Of a stretch of DNA of 64,000 bases, positions 36,491 through 44,827 are shown one piece after another. Both the position numbers and the translations under genes were made by a program. The stretch's first letter is position 1, and every line of letters starts with the position of its first letter. Origin of the DNA: an uncultured Planctomycetota bacterium (GTDB lineage: Bacteria; Planctomycetota; Brocadiia; CAIUPP01); NCBI GenBank assembly GCA_903901045.1, contig CAIUPP010000023.1, forward strand, positions 62,001-126,000, in the 5' to 3' direction. Under the pieces are notes generated by a model that was given only the letters and a program-made list of their open reading frames with translations, did no database searches and had not been told where the DNA came from.

Positions 36491-36811
36491 AGCAGTTCAA
36501 CCTCCGACGGACAACGACTGTAGGCCTTTCCAACACGCGGGCAAAGGCCGGCTCCCTCCGTTGTGTTGAGTACCACCACAAAACCGTGAACTGAACAGGC
36601 TTGCAGTGACCGTATGCAACTAGCGTGCCGTTGCCCGGCGTATCTGTCTTTACTGGCCTCTTTTGGCCTGCGTTGGGTTGCATTATCCCAAATCGGGCGT
36701 ATAATAAAAGTGCCGTGTGTCGTCATATGACGAAATGCTGAATTGGCCCCATTAACTATGAGGTTTGCCGACATGGACTGCGGCTTACCGAGGACTCGGG
36801 GATAGCGTTCG
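36491..36811. other. Divergent promoter gap, DUF4159 operon and Ehr-like operon
   Basis: 321 bases with no gene. It should hold the promoter of the reverse-strand MoxR operon (no clear -35/-10 pair recognised) and the forward promoter noted at 36678-36705. A CATATGACG-like near-palindrome is at about 36724. No riboswitch was recognised. Confidence 0.5.
36678..36705 (+). promoter_or_regulatory. Possible promoter of the Ehr-like operon
   Basis: TATAAT (36700-36705) with a poor TTGCAT (36678-36683) 16 bases upstream. The start codon of the first gene is 107 bases downstream. Confidence 0.4.
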
Positions 36812-38818
36812 ATGTCCCCCTTCATGCTCGGCATTCTCATCCTCTTTATCAGCGCGCTTCTGGCTCTGGCACTCCGCAGGGAACATGAGGCCGCTTCCCG
36901 TGTCGGCGCGTTCGGCGCCATGCTGGGATGCGCCGTGGCGACCATACCGGTCCTTCGCGCGATGGCAGGCGCGGAAATCCCTTCGCTGATCCTTCCCTGG
37001 AGCATGCCCTGCGGATCGCTGATCTTCCGAATCGACCTGCTCTCCGCCCTCTTCCTCCTGCCGATCCTGCTGGTCTCCGCGCTGGGCGCGCTGTATGGGC
37101 TGGCATACCTCCGCCCCTATGCCGACCGCAAGCCCGTCGGCAGCCTGGGCCGATGCTGGTTCTGGTATAACCTGCTGGTCGCGGGGATGCTGCTGGTCTG
37201 CGTCTCGCACAACGCGCTGATGTTCCTGGTGGCGTGGGAATTGATGTCGCTGGCCTCCTTCTTCCTCGTGGCGTTCGACGACGAGAAGACCGAAGTGCGC
37301 GACAGCGCCTGGACCTACTTCATCGCCACCCATCTGGGGACGGCGTTCATCATCGCGCTCTTCCTCACGATGGGCGTTGCCGCCGGCTCTTTCGACTTCG
37401 CCGATTTTCACAAGGCAACGCTGGGACCGGGGGTGATGGGGGTGCTCTTCCTCTTCGCGGTCATCGGCTTCGGCACGAAGGCGGGCTTCATGCCCTTCCA
37501 TGTCTGGCTGCCGGAGGCGCATCCGGTGGCGCCGAGCCACGTGTCGGCGGTGATGTCCGGGGTGATGATCAAGACGGGGATTTACGGCCTGCTGCGGATG
37601 CTGATGCTCATGGGGCATCCGCCGGCGTGGTGGGGATGGACGCTGATCGGCATCGGCCTGGTCTCCGGCGTGCTGGGGGTGTTGTTCGCCCTTGCGCAGC
37701 ATGACCTGAAACGGCTGCTGGCTTACCACAGCGTGGAGAACATCGGGATCATCGCGATGGGGTCGGGACTGGGGATGCTGGGAATCAGCATAGGCTCCCC
37801 CCTTCTGACGACGCTGGGGTTCGCGGGCGCGCTGCTCCATGTCATCAACCACGCCCTGTTCAAGAGCCTGCTCTTTTTCGGCGCCGGGGCGGTGCAGCAC
37901 GGAGCGGGGACGCGCGAGATGGACCACCTCGGCGGACTGCTCAAGCGGCTTCCGCTGACCGGCCTCTTCTTCCTGATCGGCGCGGTGGCCATCAGCGGGT
38001 TGCCCCCCCTCAACGGATTCGTGAGCGAGTTCCTGATCTACCTGGGCGCTTTCCATTCCGGCGCGACGCTGCACGGCACGGCGGCGCTCAGCGGCGTGGC
38101 GGTAATCACCGGGCTGGCGCTGATCGGCGGGCTGGCCGCCGCCTGCTTCACCAAGGTGTTCGGGACCGTCTTCCTCGGCGCGCCTCGCACCGAGCATGCC
38201 GCGCACGCGCATGAGTGCGGAATCCTCATGTGGCTCCCGATGCTGACGCTGGCGGCGCTCTGCGCGGCGATCGGGCTGTGCGCCCCCCTCGCGGCAAACG
38301 CCATGGCGCCGGTCGTCGCCAACATGACCGGCCTCGCGCCGGAACAGACCGCGCTCGCCGTCACGTACGCCCAGTGGCCGCTGACGGGAGTGGTCACGGC
38401 GGCGGTGGCGCTGCTGCTGGCCCTTTGCCTGCTCGCGCTGCTGCGCCGCCGCCTCCTGGCGCGCCGGAGCGTGGGCGCAACGGGCACCTGGGATTGCGGC
38501 TATGCCCGCCCCACCGCCCGCATGCAATACACCTCTTCCTCTTTCGCCCAACCGATCACCGACTGCTTCCGCATGTTCCTGGGGACGCGCACGTCGTTGC
38601 GCGCGCCGGGGGAGCCGTTCCCGCAGCAGCCGGGGCGGTTGTCGACCGAGACCCCCGATATTTTCATCGCGCGGTTCTATCGCCCCCTCTTCAGTTGGAT
38701 CACCCGCCCTCTGTCCTGGACGCTGAACGTCCAGCACGGACGCGTTCAGCTTTACGTCCTCTACGTCGCTCTCACACTGGTGGCGCTGCTGATCTGGGCG
38801 CTGGGGTGGCCGCAATGA
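36812..38818 (+). CDS. HyfB-like (ND5-type) membrane subunit of the Ehr-like complex
   Basis: 668 residues, proton-antiporter-like membrane subunit of the hydrogenase-4/complex I superfamily. Conserved pieces are the helix-5 Glu region ('FLVAWELMSLASFFLVAFDD') and the helix-7/8 Lys/His region ('GTKAGFMPFHVWLPEAHPVA', 'SHVSAVMSGVMIKTGIYGLL'). About 14-16 helices are expected. The C-terminal tail is longer than in NuoL core forms, as in HyfB. In these complexes this subunit is thought to translocate H+ or Na+. ATGA overlap with the next gene gives coupling. Confidence 0.92.
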   Translation: MSPFMLGILILFISALLALALRREHEAASRVGAFGAMLGCAVATIPVLRAMAGAEIPSLILPWSMPCGSLIFRIDLLSALFLLPILLVSALGALYGLAYLRPYADRKPVGSLGRCWFWYNLLVAGMLLVCVSHNALMFLVAWELMSLASFFLVAFDDEKTEVRDSAWTYFIATHLGTAFIIALFLTMGVAAGSFDFADFHKATLGPGVMGVLFLFAVIGFGTKAGFMPFHVWLPEAHPVAPSHVSAVMSGVMIKTGIYGLLRMLMLMGHPPAWWGWTLIGIGLVSGVLGVLFALAQHDLKRLLAYHSVENIGIIAMGSGLGMLGISIGSPLLTTLGFAGALLHVINHALFKSLLFFGAGAVQHGAGTREMDHLGGLLKRLPLTGLFFLIGAVAISGLPPLNGFVSEFLIYLGAFHSGATLHGTAALSGVAVITGLALIGGLAAACFTKVFGTVFLGAPRTEHAAHAHECGILMWLPMLTLAALCAAIGLCAPLAANAMAPVVANMTGLAPEQTALAVTYAQWPLTGVVTAAVALLLALCLLALLRRRLLARRSVGATGTWDCGYARPTARMQYTSSSFAQPITDCFRMFLGTRTSLRAPGEPFPQQPGRLSTETPDIFIARFYRPLFSWITRPLSWTLNVQHGRVQLYVLYVALTLVALLIWALGWPQ

Positions 38819-39720
38819 ACTCATTGATCCATCCCCTCCTGGCGCTGCTGCTGGCCCCCCTGCTGCTGGGGATCATCAACCGCACGAAGGCGCTCTTTGC
38901 GGGGCGCACGGGCCAGCCCTTGCTCCAGGCGTACTTCGACCTCGCGAAGCTCCTGCGCAAGGGGGCGGTGTACAGCGAGACGACGACGTGGGTCTTCCGC
39001 GCCGGGCCCATCGTGGGGGTGGCGGCGCCGGTGGTCGCTATCGCGCTGATCCCGTTCGGGGGAATCCCCGCGCTGCTGAATTTCCCGGGGGATTTGATTC
39101 TCTTCGCTTACCTGTTCGGGCTGATGCGCTTCATGACCGTGGCCGCGGCGCTGGACACCGGCTCCGCCTTCGAGGGGATGGGCGCCAGCCGCGAGGTGCA
39201 GTTCAGCGCCCTGGCCGAACCGGCGCTGCTGCTGGGGCTGGCCGCGCTCGCGCGGCTGACCGGCGACCTTTCGCTGAGCGGCATTCTCGGCTCGCTGACG
39301 CCCCAGGATTGGGCGCACGCCGCGCCCGCCCTCGCGCTGGTGACGGCGGGGCTGCTGGTGGTGTACCTGGCGGAGAATTCGCGCATTCCCGTGGACGATC
39401 CAAACACGCACCTGGAATTGACGATGATCCATGAGGTGATGGTGCTGGACCACGGCGGGCCGGATTTCGGGCTGATTCTCTACGGCGCGTCGCTGAAGCT
39501 CTGGGCGCTGGGAGCCATCCTCACCGGAGTGGTCCTCCCCTTCCACGATGAACGCCTCTGGCCGGGGATCGTGATCGCCCTCGGCGGCATGTTCGGCCTG
39601 GCGGTCTTCGTCGGCGTGGTGGAGTCCTCCATGGCGCGGCTGCGGCTGCTGCGCGTGCCGCAGTTGCTCGTGGCGGCGATGGTGCTTTCGGCGCTGGCGC
39701 TGGTGCTGCTGATGAGGTGA
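38815..39720 (+). CDS. HyfC-like (NuoH-type) membrane subunit
   Basis: 301 residues from ATG 38815 (the track start at 38215 is a wrong-frame extension), overlapping the previous stop by 4 bases. Membrane anchor subunit homologous to HyfC/HycD and NuoH, which couples the iron-sulfur arm to the pump. The family signature is intact: 'RIPVDDPNTHLELTMIHEVM' and 'VLDHGGPDFGL'. About eight helices. The gene is followed by a palindrome array before the next subunit. Confidence 0.93.
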   Translation: MNSLIHPLLALLLAPLLLGIINRTKALFAGRTGQPLLQAYFDLAKLLRKGAVYSETTTWVFRAGPIVGVAAPVVAIALIPFGGIPALLNFPGDLILFAYLFGLMRFMTVAAALDTGSAFEGMGASREVQFSALAEPALLLGLAALARLTGDLSLSGILGSLTPQDWAHAAPALALVTAGLLVVYLAENSRIPVDDPNTHLELTMIHEVMVLDHGGPDFGLILYGASLKLWALGAILTGVVLPFHDERLWPGIVIALGGMFGLAVFVGVVESSMARLRLLRVPQLLVAAMVLSALALVLLMR

Positions 39721-39725
39721 ACTGT

Positions 39726-39956
39726 GGGCGCAGCGTGCTGCGCCCCTGCGGGGGATGTCGCGGGCGAAAGTCCGCACGACGGAAACGACGGTCGCGGGCT
39801 GAAGCCCGCGCTACACACGGATGACGGAAACGAGGGCGCAGCGTGCTGCGCCCCTACGGCGGATGTCGCGGGCTAAAGCCCGCGCTACCCACGAATGACG
39901 GAAACGTGGGCGCAGCATGCTGCGCCCCTACGACGAAGACGCGGATTGAAGTCCGC
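39726..39956 (+). repeat. Composite tandem palindrome array inside the Ehr-like operon
   Basis: Alternating palindromes. Type D, GGGCGCAGCRTGCTGCGCCC, is at 39726, 39834 and 39908. Type E, CGCGGGCTRAAGCCCGCG and variants, is at 39759, 39793, 39867 and 39941. Each is followed by CTAC or CTGC, and spacers contain ATGACGGAAACG. D-to-D distances are 108 and 74 bases. There is no protein-coding signal. It separates the hyfC-like and hyfE-like genes. Confidence 0.92.
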
Positions 39957-39982
39957 GCTACACGGTTCGCAACGAGGTGAGC

Positions 39983-40624
39983 ATGAGTAGCTGGATCGAT
40001 GGCGTGATGGTGGTGCTGATCCTGACGAACCTGGCGCTGCTGGGGACGAGCCGGATCACCGTCTGCATCCGCATCATCGCACTCCAGGGGGTGGTGCTCG
40101 GCACTCTGCCGATGCTGGCCGGCGAGGAAGTGACGCTGCGCCTGGCGCTTCTGACGACGGCGACGGTGCTGCTGAAAGGCGTGGTCTTCCCCTGGCTGCT
40201 GCTGCGCGCGATGCGCAAGGCGGAGATTCAGCGCGAGGTGGAGCCGTACGTCGGCTATATTCTCTCCGTGATGGTCGGGCTGTTGTCGCTGGGAGGCAGC
40301 GTCTGGCTGGCGCAGGGTCTCCCGCTTCCGGGGCCGATGGCCGGCACGCTGGCGCTGCCGGTGGCGCTGTTCATGATCTTCGTCGGCTTGTTCACCATCT
40401 GCAGCCGGCGCAAGGCGATCAGCCAGATTCTCGGGTACATCGTCGTGGAGAACGGGATGTACGCCTTCGGCGCCGTGATCCTCGACGAAGTGCCGACACT
40501 GGTGGAATTGGGCGTGCTGCTGGACGTGTTCGTGGCGGTGTTCGTCATGGGTGTGGCGATCTACCACATCCGGCGCGAGTTCGATCACATGGACGTGGAC
40601 CAGTTGGATACCCTGAAGGGATAA
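39983..40624 (+). CDS. HyfE-like membrane subunit
   Basis: 213 residues from ATG 39983, preceded by GAGGTGA; a GTG at 39977 is the track start. Homologous to hydrogenase-4 subunit E, a small membrane subunit with NuoK-like helices ('LLSLGGSVWLAQGLPLPGP', 'GYIVVENGMYAFGAVI', 'LLDVFVAVFVMGVAIY'). The family member here keeps the conserved Glu in 'VENGMY'. It is the third subunit in the operon, starting 16 bases beyond the palindrome array. Confidence 0.88.
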   Translation: MSSWIDGVMVVLILTNLALLGTSRITVCIRIIALQGVVLGTLPMLAGEEVTLRLALLTTATVLLKGVVFPWLLLRAMRKAEIQREVEPYVGYILSVMVGLLSLGGSVWLAQGLPLPGPMAGTLALPVALFMIFVGLFTICSRRKAISQILGYIVVENGMYAFGAVILDEVPTLVELGVLLDVFVAVFVMGVAIYHIRREFDHMDVDQLDTLKG

Positions 40625-40652
40625 GACGGTTCCGGCGGATCGGACCGATGGA

Positions 40653-42140
40653 ATGACGATGAACGAGATGGCAATATTCTGGCTCCTGCTGCTCCTGCCG
40701 ACCGCCTGCGCGGGCCTCTGCCTGCTGCTGCGGTCGCCGCAGGCCATCATGCGCGTGGTGGGCGCGGGCGCGCTCTGCCAGGGGGCGGTTGGCGCGGCGG
40801 CGGCGCTGAAGGTGCTGCGCGGGGGGCAGGCCATTCTCTCGTCGAACGGCTGGTTCAACCTGGACGCCCTGTCCGCATTCCACCTGCTGGTGATGATGAT
40901 CGTCTTCAGCCTGAGTTCGCTCTTCGCGTGGGGGTACTTCCACGAGGAGATGAGCGAGGGCCAGTTGCGGCTTCGGCTGGCGCGGCGGTTCGGCGCGCTC
41001 TGGTTCGGCTCGATGGCGGCCATGACGCTGGTGCTGATCTCCAACAACCTGGGGATTCTCTGGGTGGGCATCGAAGCGACCACGCTGCTGACCGCCTTCC
41101 TCATCTGCATCCACCGCACCGCCGCCTCGCTGGAGGCGATGTGGAAATACCTGATCATCTGCTCGGTGGGCGTCGCCTTCGCCTTCATGGGGACGCTGCT
41201 GGTCGCCGCCTCGACGGCGGGCGTGCTGCCCAGCGACGAAGCGCTGCTCTGGACGCGGCTGGTGGCCTCGGCGGGGCAACTGAACCCGATGATGCTGAAA
41301 GCGGGGTTCCTCTTCCTGCTGGTGGGATACGGCACGAAAGCGGGCCTCGCCCCGATGCATACCTGGCTGCCGGATGCGCACAGCCAGGCGCCCGCCCCGG
41401 TCTCCGCGATGTTCAGCGGCTTCCTGCTCAACAGCTCGCTCTACTGCATCCTGCGCTACCTGCCGATCATGGAAGGCGGGGCGGGGATGGCGGGCTGGGG
41501 ACCGCGGTTGCTGCTGCTCTTCGGACTGGTCTCGATCCTCGTGGCCGCCGTGTTCATCTACTTCCAGCGCGACGTGAAGCGGTTGCTGGCGTACAGCACG
41601 GTGGAGCATATCGGCATCATGGCGGTCGGCGTGGGGCTGGGGGGCGCGGGCGCGGCGGCGGCGATGTTCCACATGCTCAACCACTCGATTGCCAAGTCCC
41701 TGACCTTCTTCGGCGCGGGACGGGTGGGGCAGCATTACGAGACGCACGAAATCGGGAAGATCCAGGGGATGCTGCGCAGTTGCCCGGCCTGGGGAGCGGG
41801 ACTGTTCGCCGGAGTGCTTGCGCTGATCGGCGCGGCCCCCTTCGCCATTTTCATGAGCGAGTTCCAGGTGCTCAAGGCCGCGGCGGGGAGCCATAGCTGG
41901 TGGACGCTGGGGCTGTTCCTCGGCGGCGCGGGGATGGTCTTTATGGGCGCGCTGCGGCACCTGATTGCCATGGCGTGGGGCGACCCCTCCATCACGCGCG
42001 TGCAGCGGACGGGCTGGCTTGAAGGAGCGATTGTAGTCGTGCCGTGCCTGGCGCTGCTGGCGCTGGGGATCTGGATGCCGCAGGGGCTCCAGGATGCCGT
42101 CCGCCAAGCCGCCGCCGTCATTGCGGGGGGCAAGCCATGA
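40653..42140 (+). CDS. HyfF-like (ND5/ND4-type) membrane subunit
   Basis: 495 residues, second antiporter-like subunit. It has the conserved 'WVGIEATTLLTAFLICIHRT' and 'GTKAGLAPMHTWLPDAHSQA' motifs, 'PVSAMFSGFLLNSSLYCILR', and a Lys/His region 'FQRDVKRLLAYSTVEHIGI'. About 13 helices are expected. It is encoded 28 bases downstream of the HyfE-like gene and overlaps the start of the large subunit gene by an ATGA. Together with the HyfB-like subunit it gives the complex two putative ion channels. Confidence 0.93.
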   Translation: MTMNEMAIFWLLLLLPTACAGLCLLLRSPQAIMRVVGAGALCQGAVGAAAALKVLRGGQAILSSNGWFNLDALSAFHLLVMMIVFSLSSLFAWGYFHEEMSEGQLRLRLARRFGALWFGSMAAMTLVLISNNLGILWVGIEATTLLTAFLICIHRTAASLEAMWKYLIICSVGVAFAFMGTLLVAASTAGVLPSDEALLWTRLVASAGQLNPMMLKAGFLFLLVGYGTKAGLAPMHTWLPDAHSQAPAPVSAMFSGFLLNSSLYCILRYLPIMEGGAGMAGWGPRLLLLFGLVSILVAAVFIYFQRDVKRLLAYSTVEHIGIMAVGVGLGGAGAAAAMFHMLNHSIAKSLTFFGAGRVGQHYETHEIGKIQGMLRSCPAWGAGLFAGVLALIGAAPFAIFMSEFQVLKAAAGSHSWWTLGLFLGGAGMVFMGALRHLIAMAWGDPSITRVQRTGWLEGAIVVVPCLALLALGIWMPQGLQDAVRQAAAVIAGGKP

Positions 42141-43732
42141 CGGGGGAGAATTTTGCCGTGCTCCAGAACGCGCAGGCGATTCCCCTTTCCGCCATCCCGG
42201 TGGTGGCCGAGCAGGAGTTCCGCAACCGCGTGCTTTCCGAGGTCGAGAACGGCGCGCGCCTCAGCGCGTTCTTCGGCTCTCCCCAACCTTGCGAAGACTC
42301 GGCCGGTCCTTCGCAAGGATCGTCCGCCGCCAAGCGCGTGCGGTTGTACTGCGTGCTCGCGCGGGATTCGGCCAGAGGATTGGCGGTCCTCGCCACCGAC
42401 GTCGGCGACACCTATGAGGCGCTCACTCCCGACTGCGCGCAGGCGCACTGGTTCGAGCGGGAGATCGCCGAGCAATGGGGCGTCCGACCCGAGGGGCATC
42501 CATGGCTCAAGCCGATACGGTTCCACGCAAGCTATCGTCGGAGGAATCCTGAGCGCGCTGGGGACAGCGCGCTCCACCATGACGCCTGGGGACGCTCGGC
42601 GGATGCGGAGATTCTGCCGGGGGTGACCGATTACTACCGCATCGAGGGGGAAGAGGTCCACGAGGTGGCGGTCGGGCCGGTGCACGCCGGGGTGATCGAG
42701 CCGGGGCATTTCCGCTTCCAGTGCCACGGGGAGAACGTGTACCACCTGGAGATATCCCTCGGCTACCAGCATCGCGGCGTCGAGCGCGCGCTGATCGGCG
42801 GGCCGGACAGGCGGACGGTCCATTTCATGGAGACGCTCGCCGGGGACACCACGATCGGGCACGCCGTGGCGTATGCGCAGAACGTCGAGTCGCTGGCGGG
42901 CATCTCAGTGCCCCTCCGCGCCGCGGTGCTGCGCGTGGTCGCGCTGGAGATGGAGCGCCTGGCGAACCACGTCGGCGACATGGGCGCGCTGGCCAACGAC
43001 GTCGGCTACCTCCCGACCGCCTCCTATTGCGGGCGATTGCGCGGCGACATGCTGAACATCACCGCGCTGATCTGCGGCAACCGCTTCGGCCGGGGACTCG
43101 TGCGGCCCGGCAGCGTGGAATTCGACCTGCGCCCCACGCACGTCGCCGAACTCCGCCAGCGCCTGCAAGCCGCCTACCGCGACACGAAGAACGCGGTGGA
43201 GTTGCTCTGGAACACCCCCTCCGTGCTGGCGCGGTTCGAGGAGACCGGCGTGGTGACGGCCGACTTGGCGGAGGAACTCGGTCTGGTGGGCCCGGCGGCT
43301 CGCGCAAGCGGGCTGCAGCGCGACGTGCGCGCCGACCTGCCGGCGGGATTCTATCGCGAGGTGAAAATGCCGACGGCCCGGATGCAGACCGGGGATGTCT
43401 ACGCGCGCGCAATGGTGCGCTGGCAGGAGATCGAGAATTCGGTGGGTTACGTTCTGGACTGCCTCGAAGTGCTACCCGCGGGGACGGTGCGCGCCGAGAT
43501 GCGCGAACTGCGCCCGGAGTCGCTGGCGGTGTCGCTGGTCGAGGGATGGCGCGGCGAAATTTGCCACGTCGCGCTGACCGACGCGCGCGGACGCTTCGCG
43601 CAGTACAAAGTAGTCGACCCCTCCTTCCACAATTGGATCGGGCTGGCGATGTCGTTGCGCGGGCAGCAGATTTCCGATTTCCCCCTCTGCAATAAGAGCT
43701 TCAACCTCTCTTATTGCGGGCATGATTTGTGA
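42137..43732 (+). CDS. HyfG-like (NuoC-NuoD) large subunit without NiFe cysteines
   Basis: 531 residues from ATG 42137; the track start at 42044 is too early. The NuoC-like domain (about 1-130) carries 'HWFEREIAEQWGVRPEGHPW'. The NuoD/large-hydrogenase domain (about 175-531) carries 'GYQHRGVERALIGG'. The two NiFe-binding motifs are lost: E. coli HycE 'RVCGIC' aligns with 'TLAGDT' (residues 233-238), and the C-terminal CxxC position is 'NLSYCG', with Ser and Gly at the two ligand sites. So this is an Ehr-type subunit. Residues 49-66 and 139-148 are encoded by palindromic repeats. Confidence 0.9.
   Translation: MTGENFAVLQNAQAIPLSAIPVVAEQEFRNRVLSEVENGARLSAFFGSPQPCEDSAGPSQGSSAAKRVRLYCVLARDSARGLAVLATDVGDTYEALTPDCAQAHWFEREIAEQWGVRPEGHPWLKPIRFHASYRRRNPERAGDSALHHDAWGRSADAEILPGVTDYYRIEGEEVHEVAVGPVHAGVIEPGHFRFQCHGENVYHLEISLGYQHRGVERALIGGPDRRTVHFMETLAGDTTIGHAVAYAQNVESLAGISVPLRAAVLRVVALEMERLANHVGDMGALANDVGYLPTASYCGRLRGDMLNITALICGNRFGRGLVRPGSVEFDLRPTHVAELRQRLQAAYRDTKNAVELLWNTPSVLARFEETGVVTADLAEELGLVGPAARASGLQRDVRADLPAGFYREVKMPTARMQTGDVYARAMVRWQEIENSVGYVLDCLEVLPAGTVRAEMRELRPESLAVSLVEGWRGEICHVALTDARGRFAQYKVVDPSFHNWIGLAMSLRGQQISDFPLCNKSFNLSYCGHDL
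42287..42318 (+). repeat. Palindromic insertion in the NuoC-like domain
   Basis: Arms CCTTGCGAAG and CTTCGCAAGG are perfect (10 bp each). The insert is read as part of 'SPQPCEDSAGPSQGSSAAKR', a low-complexity loop between two strands of the NuoC-like domain. It is not identical to families A, B or C. Confidence 0.8.
42551..42578 (+). repeat. Palindromic repeat, family B, in the HyfG-like gene
   Basis: GAGCGCGCTG-GGGA-CAGCGCGCTC, 10-bp arms with a 4-base loop, read as 'PERAGDSALHH' in the linker between the two domains. The 27 bases from 42552 are identical to 61610-61636 in the radical SAM gene. Confidence 0.92.
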
Positions 43733-43786
43733 ACGGCACGAAACGTCTCTCACCGCAAAGGCCGCGAAGAACGGATATGAGAGCCT

Positions 43787-44650
43787 ATGATTAAAGCTCT
43801 ATACGCGCGAATATTGCAGGGACACCGGACGGTCCGGTTCCCGAAGCAACCGCCCACGCTGCCGGAACGCTATCTCGGCCGGCCGGTGCTGAACCTTTCG
43901 GCCTGCGCGAAGGAGTGCCGCCGCTGCGTGGAGCTCTGCCCCTCCGGAGCGATGAAGGCGGATGCGCGCGGCGGGGTTCAGTTGGACTTGGGCCGCTGCA
44001 TTTTCTGCGGCGCCTGCTCCCGGGCCTGCCCCACCGGCGCGCTGAAGCACACCCGCGAGTACCGCATGGCCGTGCGCAAGCGCGATGAAATGATCCTGGG
44101 CAGGTGCTCCGGCGAGGCCGATTCCGTCTGTAGGGGCAAGGCATGCCTTGCCCCCGCAACGAGCATGGCGTCCGATCTCGCGGCGCAAGGGGACCTGCGC
44201 AGCCGGGAGTATCAGCTCGCGGAGGCGCTGGAGCGCAAGAGCCGCCGGCTGTTCGGGCGGTCGCTGAAGCTGCGGCAGGTGAGCGCGGGCGGCTGCAACG
44301 CCTGCGAGGCGGATAACAATGTGCTGACGACGGTGGTCTTCGACCTCGGGCGGTTCGGCATCCAGTTCGTCGCCTCCCCCCGTCATGCCGATGGGCTGCT
44401 CATCACCGGCACGGTGCCGCAGAATATGACCCTGGCGCTGAAGAAGACCTACGACGCCGTGCCCGCCCCCAAACTGGTGATCGCCGTCGGCGCGTGCGCC
44501 ATCAGCGGCGGACTGTACGCAGGGAACGCGGTCGCGGGAACGGGGGCAGACACGCACCTCCCGGTTGACCTCTATATCCCCGGCTGCCCGCCGCACCCGG
44601 TGACGATCCTCGACGGGTTGCTGCGGCTGCTGGGGCGGATTGAGGGGTAG
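43787..44650 (+). CDS. HyfH-HyfI fusion: ferredoxin plus NuoB-like subunit
   Basis: 287 residues. The N-terminal ferredoxin has two 4Fe-4S motifs (Cys 40/44/47/51 and 71/74/77/81). The C-terminal NuoB-like domain has four cluster-N2-type cysteines (C170, C173 in 'GGCNACEADN'; C237 in 'VGACAISGGLY'; C267 in 'PGCPPHP'). In E. coli Hyf these are separate proteins, so this is a fusion. The linker at about 115-123 ('CRGKACLAP') is a palindromic repeat. The subunit would pass electrons to the cysteine-less large subunit. It is the last gene of the operon before argG. Confidence 0.9.
   Translation: MIKALYARILQGHRTVRFPKQPPTLPERYLGRPVLNLSACAKECRRCVELCPSGAMKADARGGVQLDLGRCIFCGACSRACPTGALKHTREYRMAVRKRDEMILGRCSGEADSVCRGKACLAPATSMASDLAAQGDLRSREYQLAEALERKSRRLFGRSLKLRQVSAGGCNACEADNNVLTTVVFDLGRFGIQFVASPRHADGLLITGTVPQNMTLALKKTYDAVPAPKLVIAVGACAISGGLYAGNAVAGTGADTHLPVDLYIPGCPPHPVTILDGLLRLLGRIEG
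44130..44156 (+). repeat. Palindromic repeat, family A, in the HyfH-HyfI-like gene
   Basis: GGGGCAAGGCATGCCTTGCC and the next CC form a perfect 22-bp palindrome at 44133-44154. It is in frame as CRGKACLAP and falls between the ferredoxin and NuoB-like domains. Confidence 0.93.
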
Positions 44651-44729
44651 GCGGCGGCCTTTCTCACCACGGAGACGCGGAGTGAGCACGGCGCACCCGC
44701 CGTCTCTGCGGCGAGAATGCCGTACCGTC

Positions 44730-44759
44730 TTGACACCACCTTGCTGCTGCCGCTATAGT
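44730..44759 (+). promoter_or_regulatory. Sigma-70-like promoter for argG
   Basis: TTGACA (44730-44735), 18-base spacer, TATAGT (44754-44759); the argG start is about 69 bases further. A partial CACCACGGAGACGCGGAG repeat word lies upstream at about 44668. Confidence 0.65.
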
Positions 44760-44827
44760 GATTCCTCAATATGGGAGCGGCATAGTGCCCCCCTTCCATC
44801 GCATCACCCAAGCTTGGAGACTGCGTC

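Noticed and set aside
38215-38814. The track's long upstream extension of the HyfC-like ORF
   Set aside because: It runs in a wrong frame through the HyfB-like gene; the real start is ATG 38815 with an ATGA overlap.
39721-39966. Possible CRISPR array
   Set aside because: The repeats are perfect palindromes with conserved short spacers and alternating types, and no cas gene is near, so it was treated as a composite repeat array.
36812-44650. Functional hydrogenase-4 / formate hydrogenlyase
   Set aside because: The large subunit lacks the four NiFe cysteines, and no maturation genes or formate dehydrogenase gene are in the window.
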